DNA of 64,000 nt, from positions 1 through 64,000 of the forward strand of contig CAVPJW010000005.1 of NCBI GenBank assembly GCA_963705525.1, written 5' to 3'. The translations under genes and the position numbers were made by a program. Positions 49,632 to 59,058 of the stretch are shown here, one piece after another. The notes beneath the pieces are model-generated. The model was not told the origin of the DNA. It saw only the letters and a list, made by a program, of their open reading frames with translations, and made no database searches. Origin of the DNA: CAVPJW01 sp963705525 (lineage in GTDB: Bacteria > Acidobacteriota > Vicinamibacteria > Vicinamibacterales > CAVPJW01). Position 1 is the stretch's first letter, and every line of letters begins with the position of its first letter.

Positions 49632-50101
49632 AACAGACCATCGCCAGCCCCGGGGCCGACTATTGCTGTGCATCCGCCAGGCCCACGGCTGACCTGGTTC
49701 AGAACAATGAAAAATCAGTGAACCGAGTCGATCTCGAACAGACCGACTCAGGACCCGGACATGCACTAACCTCTCCAGAAATTCCTCGAACGAGGAATCA
49801 GGCGTGCTGCTTTTCTACGATTGGGGAACCGACGTGGCGTTTTTCTGCGTGGATTCTGCTTCCGGCGGGCGCTTCACGGGTCAGGCCCGAGGCGATCACA
49901 CGGGTCGTGCCGCCTGTTGAGCACCGATTTCTGCGTGTATGGTTTCGCGTGCTCGGAGACTCCAATTACACTTTCGAGTCTGCCGCACATTTCTGAAACG
50001 CCAATCAGAAAAAAGATCTTCTTCTCGCCCGAATGGGCCCGTCTGATCGCGTCGTGATTCCGTGAGAAACCTTGTGCAACGGAAGGTTCAGGGCGGATCC
50101 A
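49632..50101. other. Intergenic stretch without recognised gene
   Basis: This 470-base gap divides the secreted repeat protein (starting left on the minus strand) and mazEF. It probably holds the promoter of the former. No protein or RNA gene was recognised. Confidence 0.5.
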
Positions 50102-50131
50102 TTGACCATCCCTATCTGAGGGGTGTATATT
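50102..50131 (+). promoter_or_regulatory. Predicted sigma-70-type promoter of mazEF
   Basis: TTGACC (50102-50107) and TATATT (50126-50131) are separated by 18 bases, close to the TTGACA/TATAAT consensus, and sit 13 bases upstream of the MazE start. Confidence 0.6.
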
Positions 50132-50133
50132 CA

Positions 50134-50145
50134 ATGTAGATACAT
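50134..50145. promoter_or_regulatory. Inverted repeat over the mazE start, candidate autoregulatory operator
   Basis: ATGTA-GA-TACAT is a dyad with a two-base spacer directly after the -10 box and overlapping the first base pair of the mazE start. AbrB-fold antitoxins with their toxin repress their own promoter by binding such sites. Confidence 0.5.
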
Positions 50146-50389
50146 GACCACACCAACGCACATCTCAAAGTGGGGCAACAGTCTCGGCCTTCGGCTGCCG
50201 AAATCGGTGGCGCGCGAGGCCCAGCTCGACGAGGGCGACAAAGTGGAGGTGTCGGTCAGGAACGGCACGATCGTGGTCAGGCCCACCCGCCCCTCCTATT
50301 CCCTCGACGATCTCGTCGCCAGGATTACGCCGCGCAATCGCCACGGCGAGAGCGACTGGGGCACGCCCGTCGGCCACGAGCCGTGGTAG
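50144..50389 (+). CDS. mazE: MazE-type antitoxin (AbrB fold)
   Basis: The 81-residue product starts at ATG 50144. HISKWGNSLGLRLPKSVAREA and GDKVEVSVRNGTIVVRPTR are the swapped-hairpin AbrB DNA-binding domain, and the C-terminal SLDDLVARITPRNRHGE is the toxin-binding tail. It neutralises MazF and represses the operon. The last seven bases overlap the toxin gene. Confidence 0.9.
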   Translation: MTTPTHISKWGNSLGLRLPKSVAREAQLDEGDKVEVSVRNGTIVVRPTRPSYSLDDLVARITPRNRHGESDWGTPVGHEPW

Positions 50390-50727
50390 CTCGGGCGTAC
50401 GTACCAGACGCGGGCGATCTGGTCTGGCTGACGTTCGATCCGCAAGCCGGACATGAACAGCGAGGCCGCCGGCCGGCGCTGATCGTCTCACCCCGCATCT
50501 ACAATGCGAAGGCACGCCTCGCCCTTGCCTGCCCCATCACGAGTCGAGCGAAGGGCTACCCGTTCGAGGTGCCGCTCCCACCGGGCGGCACGATCGTCGG
50601 CGTTATCCTGGCGGACCATGTCAAGAATCTCGACTGGCAGGCCCGTAAGGTGGCCTTTGAGCGGAAAGCGCCGGCGGATGTCCTCACGGATGTACGGGAA
50701 CGCCTCAGAGCCTTACTCGGCCTGTAG
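50383..50727 (+). CDS. mazF: MazF-type endoribonuclease toxin
   Basis: The GTG at 50383 lies inside the end of mazE, consistent with translational coupling. The 114-residue protein shows the MazF/PemK pattern: GDLVWLTFDPQAGHEQRGRRPALIVSP, ACPITSRAKGYPFEVPLP, and ILADHVKNLDWQARKV. The H-E-Q-R-G-R-R-P segment forms the RNA-binding edge. Cleavage of specific RNA triplets or longer sequences is the known role of the family. The operon is intact. Confidence 0.92.
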   Translation: MVARAYVPDAGDLVWLTFDPQAGHEQRGRRPALIVSPRIYNAKARLALACPITSRAKGYPFEVPLPPGGTIVGVILADHVKNLDWQARKVAFERKAPADVLTDVRERLRALLGL

Positions 50728-50941
50728 CAGCTTCAGCTGATCGTGGTCCTCTAGCGCCCGAAATAAAATCCCCCGCCGCCGAGCAGCAGCACCACATCTG
50801 TCCCTCTTTGAACAGACGCACACGTGCCCTATTGAACACCCCAGTGCGCCCGTAGGCTCATAGACTGGTTCGATGCCGCACTCCCCCACCACCACCGTCG
50901 CTCGCGTGACTGACTCGGACACCAGACTTGCGGAGGTCGCG

Positions 50942-51121
50942 ATGGACAATGCCACGCCGCGGGTCGCGGACAAAGATGTTCACAAAGGCGCGAAGGAAGA
51001 GGACCGCCCCGGGCCTGCACGGTCGAGCCATCCGGGGCTCGACAAGAACGGACTGCCGAACGATCCGATCGCCATCGCCCAGGATGCACTGGGCGCGAAC
51101 GCGGACAGGTCGCAGGGCTGA
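50942..51121 (+). CDS. Small hydrophilic protein
   Basis: The ATG at 50942 has GGAGG five bases upstream, so this start is preferred over one at 50873. The 59-residue product is charged and disordered at the N-terminus (DKDVHKGAKEEDR) with a distinctive C-terminus (GLDKNGLPNDPIAIAQDALGANADRSQG). I do not know its function. It stands alone, with non-coding DNA on both sides. Confidence 0.6.
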   Translation: MDNATPRVADKDVHKGAKEEDRPGPARSSHPGLDKNGLPNDPIAIAQDALGANADRSQG

Positions 51122-51278
51122 GCGATCGCAGCCGCATGCTGTATCACGGCCAGCGACCTTCTAGATCGCGTGCCGCGCCACGACTCACGCTGTCACGGCC
51201 GGCGCGCCACAGGCTGGTGTTCAGAAATGAACAGACGTGAGCAGGACCGAGGGGAGAGGATGTGGCAAGGAGTTCATC

Positions 51279-51467
51279 ATGCCACTCATTCAACTCGTCG
51301 AAGTCCTGATCGTCGTCGGCGTCCTCCTCTATCTGGTCAACCGCCTCATCCCGATGGCCGGCTCCATCAAGCAAATCTTGAATGCCGTCGTGGTGATCGG
51401 CGTGGTCTTGTGGCTCCTGAATGTCGTCGGACTGCTCGGCAATATCGCCAAGATCCGCGTCGGGTGA
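51279..51467 (+). CDS. Small membrane protein, Thivi_2564 family
   Basis: The ATG at 51279 follows AAGGAG at seven bases. The 62-residue product has two membrane helices (LIQLVEVLIVVGVLLYLVN and AVVVIGVVLWLLNVVGLL) joined by PMAGSIKQILN, a pattern I recognise from the Thivi_2564 family of uncharacterised membrane peptides. No function is known. Confidence 0.75.
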   Translation: MPLIQLVEVLIVVGVLLYLVNRLIPMAGSIKQILNAVVVIGVVLWLLNVVGLLGNIAKIRVG

Positions 51468-51483
51468 GCGGCGCCGGCCGGGG

Positions 51484-52908
51484 TCAGTCGGTCAGGCGGA
51501 TCGACTGCGCCACGCGCTGGAACGAGCGCTGGTATGTCTGATACTCGGCCTGCGGCGCGACGGTGATGCAATAGAAGAGGTTGCCGTCGCGAAGCAGCGT
51601 CGTGAAGACCGTGACCGTTTCTCCACGGCCGGTCACCTCCGAAACGTTGTTCAGTTCTGCTACGAGCGCGTCGCGACCTGACAGCTTCGTGTTCTGCGGT
51701 CGGCCCGTCGCGCGAAGCGACGGGTTCGACTGCGCGAGACTGTCGATGAATTCCTGGGTCGCGTCCTGAAGCGAGTGGATCTCGTTGCGAGCAAAACCCA
51801 GCTCCACGCCATGGGTAAAGACGGTGCGGCCCTGCACCTGCCCGTAGGCGCCGTCGGGCACGAATGTCACCGAGACGCTCGTCGCCACCTCGCGCCAGTT
51901 GTCGGGGACGCTCACGCGAAACAGGTTCCCCTCTTTATAGGTCTTGGACCGGGATGACGGCGGGGCGACGCGAGTGCCGATGGTGCGCGCGTCAGGCGCC
52001 GGTTGTCCCGACGTCGTGGACGGCTCCTTGCCCTTGCGGGTCACCTCTTCGGTCGTCGGCGCCGGCGACATGCTCCGCAGCCGATCCTGCACGCGCGCGA
52101 AATCGCGGGTGTCGCCCGCCTGACCCTCGATTCGCACGTGCGAGGCTTCCTGGCGGATGTAGTCCTCGCGATTACCGGGGTTGGGGTGGTCGCTCATGAA
52201 TTGCGGGCCGCCACCGCCGCCCTGTTTCTCGATCGTCTGGAACATGTGCATCAGATCGAGCGGGTTGTATCCGGCGCGCGCCATCAACTGAACGCCCAGC
52301 AGATCGGCCTGCTTCTCGTATTCACGACTGTAGCGAAGAAAATAGGTGCCCAGACCGAACTGCGTGCCCTGCGAGATCACCTGGCCCACGTTTCCGCCAA
52401 TGATGGCGCCGACGATCGCGCCCGCAATGGCGCCAATCTCGAAGGGCTTCTGTTTGGTCGCCGCGGCGGTCCCGTGTCGCAGAATCACGTGGCTGAGCTC
52501 GTGCGCCATGACGCCGGCGACCTCGCCCTCCACCGCTGCGGCCTGAATCATGCCGCGGTTGACGTACATGGGGCCGCCCGGCAGCGCAAACGCATTGATC
52601 TCGCGCACGTTGATGGCTTTGAAGGAGTACCCGAACTCTTTATGCTCCAACTCGGCGGGTATCACCTGCACGAGGTGCCGGCCGATTCGATCCAGGAACG
52701 ACTCGATGCCGTCATCGCGAAGGAGCGGCAACTGTTGCTCGACTTCCTTCGCGGCCTGCTGACCAAGCTCCACATCCTGCGCGGGGGTGTACTTATTCTT
52801 CGGCGGCGTGATGCGCGTCTGCGCAATCGCCAACGACGCAAACGCCATTAGGAGGAAGGCGGCGGCCCACAGAAGGCGATCGAGAGGGCGGTGTCGGATC
52901 GGCGTCAT
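51484..52908 (-). CDS. M48-family (BepA-like) metalloprotease with C-terminal domain
   Basis: A longer ORF starts at 53061, but ATG 52908 gives the signal peptide LLWAAAFLLMAFASLAIAQ directly. The 474-residue protein has the zinc motif HELSHVILRH with the downstream Glu in SREYEKQADLLG, typical of M48 peptidases such as BepA that act on outer-membrane protein assembly. There is a gly-rich loop, and the C-terminal 140 residues (FRVSVPDNWREV, QGRTVFTHGVELG) resemble a PsbP/DcrB-like fold. It lies tail-to-tail with the small membrane gene. It is intact. Confidence 0.88.
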   Translation of the reverse strand: MTPIRHRPLDRLLWAAAFLLMAFASLAIAQTRITPPKNKYTPAQDVELGQQAAKEVEQQLPLLRDDGIESFLDRIGRHLVQVIPAELEHKEFGYSFKAINVREINAFALPGGPMYVNRGMIQAAAVEGEVAGVMAHELSHVILRHGTAAATKQKPFEIGAIAGAIVGAIIGGNVGQVISQGTQFGLGTYFLRYSREYEKQADLLGVQLMARAGYNPLDLMHMFQTIEKQGGGGGPQFMSDHPNPGNREDYIRQEASHVRIEGQAGDTRDFARVQDRLRSMSPAPTTEEVTRKGKEPSTTSGQPAPDARTIGTRVAPPSSRSKTYKEGNLFRVSVPDNWREVATSVSVTFVPDGAYGQVQGRTVFTHGVELGFARNEIHSLQDATQEFIDSLAQSNPSLRATGRPQNTKLSGRDALVAELNNVSEVTGRGETVTVFTTLLRDGNLFYCITVAPQAEYQTYQRSFQRVAQSIRLTD

Positions 52909-53217
52909 AGGCAGCTGGCTCCGCTGAACGTGACACCACCGAGTGTACCGTGCCGATCGCATCGAGCCTTGTGCAGAACAGGACAGTGTCATCACGCGAA
53001 GCAGCGCCTTGCGCGCATCGTTGCCGCGCGTGCTAGTCGGTCCGGCGGCGAGCCGCGACACGGACCATTCCCTCGGAGGTCCGGCTGCGATAGGATGACC
53101 TCCGCGGCCCGCGCAGCGGCGCGCGAGTCTCGGCGGGCCTTGAAACCGACCCGTTGCTCGTCGAGACCCTGCGGATGCCGAGGGCGCGTTTTGCGGGCCG
53201 GAAAGGCAAGGACCGCG
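52909..53217. other. Divergent promoter region
   Basis: The M48 gene and the PQQ dehydrogenase gene point away from each other across this 309-base gap. It should contain both promoters; no element is clear enough to name. The ORFs that cover it are long extensions of the flanking genes. Confidence 0.5.
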
Positions 53218-55317
53218 ATGTCGCGAATAGGGTGGCGGGGCTTCGTGCGCGTCGTGCCGATCGCTCTCGGGCTGGCATGCCTGACCACTTCGATCGGTGC
53301 GCAGCCCGGCTCAACCGGGTTGAAGAACGGCGAGTGGCCCACCTATGGCGGGGATCTGCGCAATTCCCGATATTCCCCGCTCACGCAGATCACCGCCGAC
53401 AATTTCAGCGACCTTGAAATTGCGTGGCGCTTCAAGACCCACAACCTGGGCACGCGCCCTGAGTACAAGCTGGAGGGCACGCCGCTCATGGTCGGGGGTG
53501 TCCTCTATGCGACCGCCGGCACGAGGCGATCGGTGGTGGCGCTCGATGCCGCGACGGGTGAGCTGCGCTGGGTACACGTCGAGCGCGAGGGCGCTCGCGG
53601 CGCGAACGCGCCGCGGCAGCTGTCCGGCCGCGGCCTGGCGTATTGGACCGACGGCAAAGACGAGCGCATTCTCTACGTGACGCCCGGATACCGCCTCATT
53701 GCCCTCGATGCCACGACCGGTGCGAGGGTTCCCACCTTTGGAACCGACGGCATCGTCGATCTGAAGCTCGACAACGATCAGCAGATCCAGCCGGATCTCA
53801 TTACAGGGGAAATCGGGCTCCAATCGGCCCCTGTCGTCGCCGGAGATGTCGTCATCATCGGCGCCGCGTTCAGAGAGGGACACACGCCGAAGAGCATGAC
53901 CAACAACAAGGGGTACGTCCGGGGTTTTGATGTCCGCACCGGCCGCCGCCTCTGGATTTTTCACACAATCCCCGGGCCCGGCGAGTTCGGTCACGACACG
54001 TGGCTGAACGATTCGTGGAAGTTCACGGGCAATACAGGCGTCTGGAACCAGGTCGCCGTGGATGAAGAACTGGGAATGGTCTATCTGCCGGTGGAAACGC
54101 CAACGGGCGATTTCTATGGCGGCCATCGTCCTGGCGCAAATCTCTTCGCCGAGAGTCTCGTGGCGATCGATCTTCGGACGGGCGAGCGAAAATGGCACTA
54201 CCAACTGGTTCATCATCCGATCTGGAACATGGACATTTCGACGCCGCCCATCCTCGCCGACATTACGGTCAACGGACGCGAGATCAAGGCGGTCGCACAG
54301 GCTGGCAAGCAGGCGTTTCTCTATGTCTTCGACCGGGTGACCGGGCAGCCCGTGTGGCCCATCGAGGAACGTCCCGTCGAGAAAGGCGATGTGCCCGGCG
54401 AGTGGTACTCACCGACGCAGCCGTTTCCAACCAGGCCTCCGCCGCTCGATCACCAGGGCGTCACGATCGACGGCCTCATCGACTTCACGCCCGCGCTTCG
54501 GGCGGAGGCTGTGAAGCAGTTGTCCCGCTACAAGCTGGGTCCTGTCTTCACGCCTCCTGTCGTGAGCCGGGTGGAGGGCCCGATCGCCGCATTCAGATCG
54601 TCGGGCGGAGCGAACTGGGCCGGCGGCGCGTACGATCCCGAGACCCATATCCTTTACATGCCCTCATACACGTCGCTGGTCCCCGCGGGACTCGTGCCGC
54701 CGCCCACCCGGGAGTTTTCAGACATGCGGTATGTGTTGGGGATCGCCGGTGAGGAAGTCCGGGTCAGGCTGGGCCCGGGTGAGAACGCGGGGGCCGATTC
54801 TCGGCCGCCGGCCGCCGCTGCCCCGGGCGCCGCGGGTGAAGGATCTGGCGATCTCAGCGTGCAGGGATTGCCCTTCATGAAGCCGCCTTACGGACGCATC
54901 ACCGCGATCGATCTCAATCGTGGCGAGTTCGTGTGGCAGATTCCTCACGGAGCAACGCCGGATGTCGTTCGAAATCATCCCGCGCTCAAGGGTATCGATA
55001 TTCCACGCACGGGCCAGGGCGGCGCAGGCAGCGTAGGAGTGCTCGTCACCAAGACTCTGCTCATTGCGGGCGAACCAGCCTACACGACGTCGAACGGCCT
55101 CCGGGGCGCAATGCTGCGCGCCTACGACAAGGCAACCGGGAAAGAGGTCGGCGCGGTTTACATGCCAGCCCCGCAAAGCGGCTCGCCGATGACGTACATG
55201 CTGAACGGCAAGCAATACATCGTCGTCGCCGTCAGCGGCGGCAACTATTCGGGCGAGTATCTGGCGTTTGCGCTGCCCAATGAAGCTTCGCCAACCGCTC
55301 AGGCCGCGCGCCACTGA
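53218..55317 (+). CDS. PQQ-dependent dehydrogenase (soluble, exported quinoprotein)
   Basis: The ATG at 53218 with AAGGA five bases upstream begins a signal peptide (VRVVPIALGLACLTTSIGAQ). The 699-residue protein has repeated W-motifs of the eight-bladed propeller (GEWPTYGGDLRNSRYSPLTQI; LDAATGELRW; VRTGRRLW; DRVTGQPVWPIEER), binding pyrroloquinoline quinone. No membrane domain or cytochrome c is attached, so it is a glucose/sorbosone-dehydrogenase-like periplasmic enzyme passing electrons to an unknown carrier. A low-complexity PPAAAAPGAAGEGSGD insert is present. The cupin gene follows at 23 bases. Confidence 0.92.
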   Translation: MSRIGWRGFVRVVPIALGLACLTTSIGAQPGSTGLKNGEWPTYGGDLRNSRYSPLTQITADNFSDLEIAWRFKTHNLGTRPEYKLEGTPLMVGGVLYATAGTRRSVVALDAATGELRWVHVEREGARGANAPRQLSGRGLAYWTDGKDERILYVTPGYRLIALDATTGARVPTFGTDGIVDLKLDNDQQIQPDLITGEIGLQSAPVVAGDVVIIGAAFREGHTPKSMTNNKGYVRGFDVRTGRRLWIFHTIPGPGEFGHDTWLNDSWKFTGNTGVWNQVAVDEELGMVYLPVETPTGDFYGGHRPGANLFAESLVAIDLRTGERKWHYQLVHHPIWNMDISTPPILADITVNGREIKAVAQAGKQAFLYVFDRVTGQPVWPIEERPVEKGDVPGEWYSPTQPFPTRPPPLDHQGVTIDGLIDFTPALRAEAVKQLSRYKLGPVFTPPVVSRVEGPIAAFRSSGGANWAGGAYDPETHILYMPSYTSLVPAGLVPPPTREFSDMRYVLGIAGEEVRVRLGPGENAGADSRPPAAAAPGAAGEGSGDLSVQGLPFMKPPYGRITAIDLNRGEFVWQIPHGATPDVVRNHPALKGIDIPRTGQGGAGSVGVLVTKTLLIAGEPAYTTSNGLRGAMLRAYDKATGKEVGAVYMPAPQSGSPMTYMLNGKQYIVVAVSGGNYSGEYLAFALPNEASPTAQAARH

Positions 55318-55340
55318 GAATTGACAAGGAGACGTCACCG

Positions 55341-55850
55341 ATGCGCACGTTGATTCTGTTGGTTGCACTTGCGCAGGCAGGCTCGAAACCGATTCCGGCG
55401 ACCGACGTGTCGGCCGCTGATATTCAGGCCACGCTCAAACAGGCGATTGAGAAGAAGGTGACCGACATACCGATTCGGACGGTCGACGCCGGTGGCCACA
55501 ACATCGGCATCGGTCTGGTCCATCGGCCCAAGGGCACGGGTCTCCCGGGCGGCGCGTCGCACGACAAGGTATCGGAGGTGTATCACGTCCTGGAGGGCTC
55601 TGGGACGCTCGTGACCGGCGGCACGCTGGTCAACCCTCAACGACGTGAGAGCGGCGCCGAAGTCGTCACGCAGATCAACGGGCCCGGGGTGAGTGGCACC
55701 GCGATCGAGGGTGGTGTGAGCCGCAGGATTGCCAAGGGCGACGTGGTCATCATCCCCGCGGGCACGCCGCATTGGTTCCCCGAGATTCAGGAATCGATCA
55801 CGTACACCGTCGTGCGAGTCGATCCGAGCCAGGTCGTGACGCTCAAGTGA
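55341..55850 (+). CDS. Exported cupin-domain protein
   Basis: The AAGGAG site precedes ATG 55341. The 169-residue product has a short signal peptide (LILLVALAQAG) and a cupin barrel with HDKVSEVYHVLEGSGTLV and GDVVIIPAGTPHWF, carrying the metal-ligand pattern (E..H and PxGTPH). It is co-transcribed with the PQQ dehydrogenase. Its ligand and reaction are unknown. Confidence 0.85.
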   Translation: MRTLILLVALAQAGSKPIPATDVSAADIQATLKQAIEKKVTDIPIRTVDAGGHNIGIGLVHRPKGTGLPGGASHDKVSEVYHVLEGSGTLVTGGTLVNPQRRESGAEVVTQINGPGVSGTAIEGGVSRRIAKGDVVIIPAGTPHWFPEIQESITYTVVRVDPSQVVTLK

Positions 55851-55865
55851 GCCACCCTGCACGAT

Positions 55866-57701
55866 TTACCGACTCTGATTCGATTGCCGACGAGGCTGCC
55901 ACGCCGGCGTCCCATCCTCCCACTGGTTGTCCGTCAGCTGCTGCACGTCCGTCCCATCAGCGCGCATCACAAACAGCTCCCCGTACGCCTGCGGCGCATC
56001 TGTGTAGATCGCCTCGTCCTTGAATCCCATCCGCGACGACGCGAAGACGACGTGCGTGCCGTCGGGCGACCACCCCTGATGCGCATCGTTGCCGCGCGTG
56101 TTGGTGAGGCGCTTCACGTTCGTGCCGTCGGGATGGATCGTGAAAATCTCATAGTTCCCATCGTCGAGCCTCGAGAACATGATCAGATCTCCACGCGGCG
56201 ACCAGAGCGGAAAGTTGTCGTAGCCCTCGGTCAGGCTGGTCACCGCCTTCGTCCTGATGTCCATGATGCGAAGGCCGCCGCCACCGTCGGGACCGAATGT
56301 GCGATACACGAAGCGCGACTCGTCTGGCGCCATCGACGGAAAGGCGTTGTTGTTCGGGCCGGTCGTGATTTCGTGAAAGCCACTGCCGTCAGGATTGATC
56401 ATCGCAATCTGCGCGCCGCCTTCGGCGCGTTCGCCCGGCTTCAGAAACACCCCATTGAATCCATTGAAGAATCCGTTGAACACGCCGACGCTGAAGATGA
56501 TCTGCCGTCCCCCCGGCGACCATTGCGGCCCGAGGACGTTGCGCGTGGGATCCCGGTAGATGACGTGACCGATGTCATCACCGGGCATCGCGACGACCAG
56601 TGCTGAGCCCCGCACGGTGCCGGTACGGGGCCGCTCGACCATTGCAAAACGATCGCCGTCGGGACTGAACGACGGCAGCACCATGCCCAGAGACAAGGCG
56701 TACTGCGGATTGCGGCTCCAGACGCGATGCCACGTGGGAGCGGGCGCGTCCAGCCGCTTATGAAAGACGATGCGCTTGCCGTCGGGCGACCAGGCGGCGG
56801 CGCGAATGGGACCACGCGGTCCACGCGCGCCGTTCGAATAGTAGACGCCGGCTTCGTCAGTATCTTTCCGGATGTAGCCCACCTCACCGGCTGACACGAA
56901 CGCCGGATTGAACTTGACGCCAGCGCCCGACGTGACCTCGGTGACGGCGTTCGTCGCGACGTCGATGGACACGAGTCGCGTGTCGTTCCCCGGCAGCGGA
57001 TTGGGCCGACGAATCTCGAGTGTCTTCTCTCCTGTCGTGCAGTACGCGATCACGCGCCGGCTATCCGACGCCCATTTCGGACTGCCGCAGAAGCCGCCGA
57101 GCTCGCCGATGCGTTTTTCACCCGACCCGTCCGGACGCACGACGTACAGATCGGCGAGCTGCAGGCGCTCCCATCGTCCTCGCGTAAATGGCAGCGTGCT
57201 GTCGCGATCGGACGAGAACGCAATCCACTGTCCATCAGGCGACCACGAGGGCCGGAAGTCGCCACCGCTGCCGGATGTCAGCGCGCTCGCTTTCCTCGTC
57301 TCCAGATCCATCGTCCACAGGTTCGCGAAGCCGGCGGCACGCGTGCTGACAAACACCACGTGCCGTCCGTCTGGCGAGAACGACGCCTGGTCGTCGTATG
57401 CGGGATTGTCGGTGAGCCGCTCGAGTGCGCTTCCGTCCGGCTTCACGCGGTAGAGATCCGCGGAGCCGTTCCGATCCGAGGTGAACACAATGGAGGCACC
57501 ATCGGGCGACCAGGTGGCGTCGTAGTCGACGTCTCGCTCGGTCAGGAGTGGATGTTCGTCGGAACCGTCCGCGGCGGCGATGAACAGCCCGACCTGGCCC
57601 GGACCGGGGAAGACGCGCGTGAACAGGATGGTCTCGGGTGCCGTCGCGCCTGCACCCAGAGCAGCCGCGGCGGCGACGAGGAGGACCAGGCCTGTGCGCA
57701 T
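55866..57701 (-). CDS. Exported PD40/TolB-like beta-propeller protein
   Basis: The 611-residue product has a signal peptide (LVLLVAAAAALGAG) and many PD40 repeats (WSPDGASIVFTSDRNGSADLY, FSPDGRHVVFVSTRAAGFANLW, WSPDGQWIAFSSDRDST), each a propeller blade. It is like the TolB C-terminal domain without an attached peptidase. Such proteins often bind peptides or sugars in the periplasm. It converges with the cupin gene. Confidence 0.9.
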   Translation of the reverse strand: MRTGLVLLVAAAAALGAGATAPETILFTRVFPGPGQVGLFIAAADGSDEHPLLTERDVDYDATWSPDGASIVFTSDRNGSADLYRVKPDGSALERLTDNPAYDDQASFSPDGRHVVFVSTRAAGFANLWTMDLETRKASALTSGSGGDFRPSWSPDGQWIAFSSDRDSTLPFTRGRWERLQLADLYVVRPDGSGEKRIGELGGFCGSPKWASDSRRVIAYCTTGEKTLEIRRPNPLPGNDTRLVSIDVATNAVTEVTSGAGVKFNPAFVSAGEVGYIRKDTDEAGVYYSNGARGPRGPIRAAAWSPDGKRIVFHKRLDAPAPTWHRVWSRNPQYALSLGMVLPSFSPDGDRFAMVERPRTGTVRGSALVVAMPGDDIGHVIYRDPTRNVLGPQWSPGGRQIIFSVGVFNGFFNGFNGVFLKPGERAEGGAQIAMINPDGSGFHEITTGPNNNAFPSMAPDESRFVYRTFGPDGGGGLRIMDIRTKAVTSLTEGYDNFPLWSPRGDLIMFSRLDDGNYEIFTIHPDGTNVKRLTNTRGNDAHQGWSPDGTHVVFASSRMGFKDEAIYTDAPQAYGELFVMRADGTDVQQLTDNQWEDGTPAWQPRRQSNQSR

Positions 57702-57897
57702 CCGCGGATTCTACCGCGGGCGCTCGCGGAGGGGTTGAGCGAATCGAAAGGTCAGTCGGTGGCCTGGACGCGAGACTGCCCTTTCAATTCACGATTCTTA
57801 TCCGACCTCGATATCGGCGACAATGATCGTGGGACGAGTGCGGCGGGTCACGTGACCGGTCGACAACGGGCGCTGGTCAGTTGGAAGCCACATTCCC

Positions 57898-59046
57898 ATG
57901 TCGCGCATGACCGTGAGCCACGAGCCCGGAGCTCCTGCGGGCGGCCGCGTCCGCCGAGGCCTGGCATTTCTGTCGAGCACGATCCGGCGACTGACGCCCG
58001 AAGCCTGGAACCAATCTCCAAATCCGCCGGCCCCCGACGCCGGATACCAGATCCGGCTGGCTCAGGAAATCAAGGCCTTCGAGTCCTGCAAGAACGTGCA
58101 CGAGCTGCCAGAAATCTTCCACTACTGGTCGAACACCTATCTGGTTCCGAAGTTCGAGCCGTTCGGCTTTCGCAATGCAATTGAATTCGTGTGCCTGTAC
58201 ATCACGCGGGTCTGTAGGGCCTTTCCCGCCGAATCATGCCGGCTGGTGAGCATCGGCTCGGGCAACTGCGATCTGGAAATTCAGATCGTGGAAAGGGTCG
58301 TCGCGTCCGGCACAAGGAACTTCACGCTGGAGTGCATCGACGTCAATCGGGACATGCTGCGTCGCGGCAGATCGCTGGCCGAAGAGAAAGGCCTCGCCGA
58401 TCAGATGTCCTTCACCTGCGTCGACCTCAACACCTGGCGTCCTCAATCACAGTGTCATATCGTGATCGCGATTCAGTGCCTGCACCACTTCGTCGGCCTG
58501 GAATCGCTGTTCGAGACGATTCGGCGGGCCCTGCATCCACGCGGGTTCTTCCTGGTGGACGACATGATCGGGCGGAACGGCCACATGCGGTGGCCGGAGG
58601 CGCTCACGCTGGTCAACGACATCTGGAACGACTTGCCCGACAAGTACAAATACAACCACCAGCTGAAACGCCTGGACCTCGAGTTCGACAACTGGGATTG
58701 CTCGGTCGAGGGCTTCGAAGGCATCCGGTCGCAGGACATTCTGCCCCTTCTGATCGCGCACTTTCATTTCGACTTCTTCATCGCCTTCGGCAACGTGATT
58801 GACGTCTTCATCGATCGGTCTTTCGGCCACAACTACGATGCGGCGAGCGCACACGACCGCGCGATCATCGATCGCATCCACGCCATCGACGACGACGCCA
58901 TCGAACGGGGCATCGTCACACCGACGCACATGCTTGCGGCCATGTCGACGGACAGCACGGGCCCGACGACCATCTACAAGCACCTGACGCCGGAATTCTG
59001 CGTCCGCCAGTCGCGGGGTGAGCCTCGCCAGACCCCCGCGCCATGA
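57898..59046 (+). CDS. Class I SAM-dependent methyltransferase
   Basis: The 382-residue protein has the motif I glycine loop VSIGSGNCDLEIQ (near residue 116), a motif II acidic LECIDVNRDML and CVDLNTW, and HHFVGLESLFETIRRALHPRGFFLVDDM (motif III). The substrate is unknown. An N-terminal 110-residue extension is of unclear nature. It lies divergently from the PD40 gene across 196 bases and precedes the exported kinase-like gene by 12 bases on the same strand. Confidence 0.85.
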   Translation: MSRMTVSHEPGAPAGGRVRRGLAFLSSTIRRLTPEAWNQSPNPPAPDAGYQIRLAQEIKAFESCKNVHELPEIFHYWSNTYLVPKFEPFGFRNAIEFVCLYITRVCRAFPAESCRLVSIGSGNCDLEIQIVERVVASGTRNFTLECIDVNRDMLRRGRSLAEEKGLADQMSFTCVDLNTWRPQSQCHIVIAIQCLHHFVGLESLFETIRRALHPRGFFLVDDMIGRNGHMRWPEALTLVNDIWNDLPDKYKYNHQLKRLDLEFDNWDCSVEGFEGIRSQDILPLLIAHFHFDFFIAFGNVIDVFIDRSFGHNYDAASAHDRAIIDRIHAIDDDAIERGIVTPTHMLAAMSTDSTGPTTIYKHLTPEFCVRQSRGEPRQTPAP

Positions 59047-59058
59047 TGGAGGTTTTTC

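Noticed and set aside
47044..49721. Several plus-strand ORFs opposite the repeat protein
   Set aside because: They mirror its repeats, including antisense copies of the VCBS units, and have no independent support.
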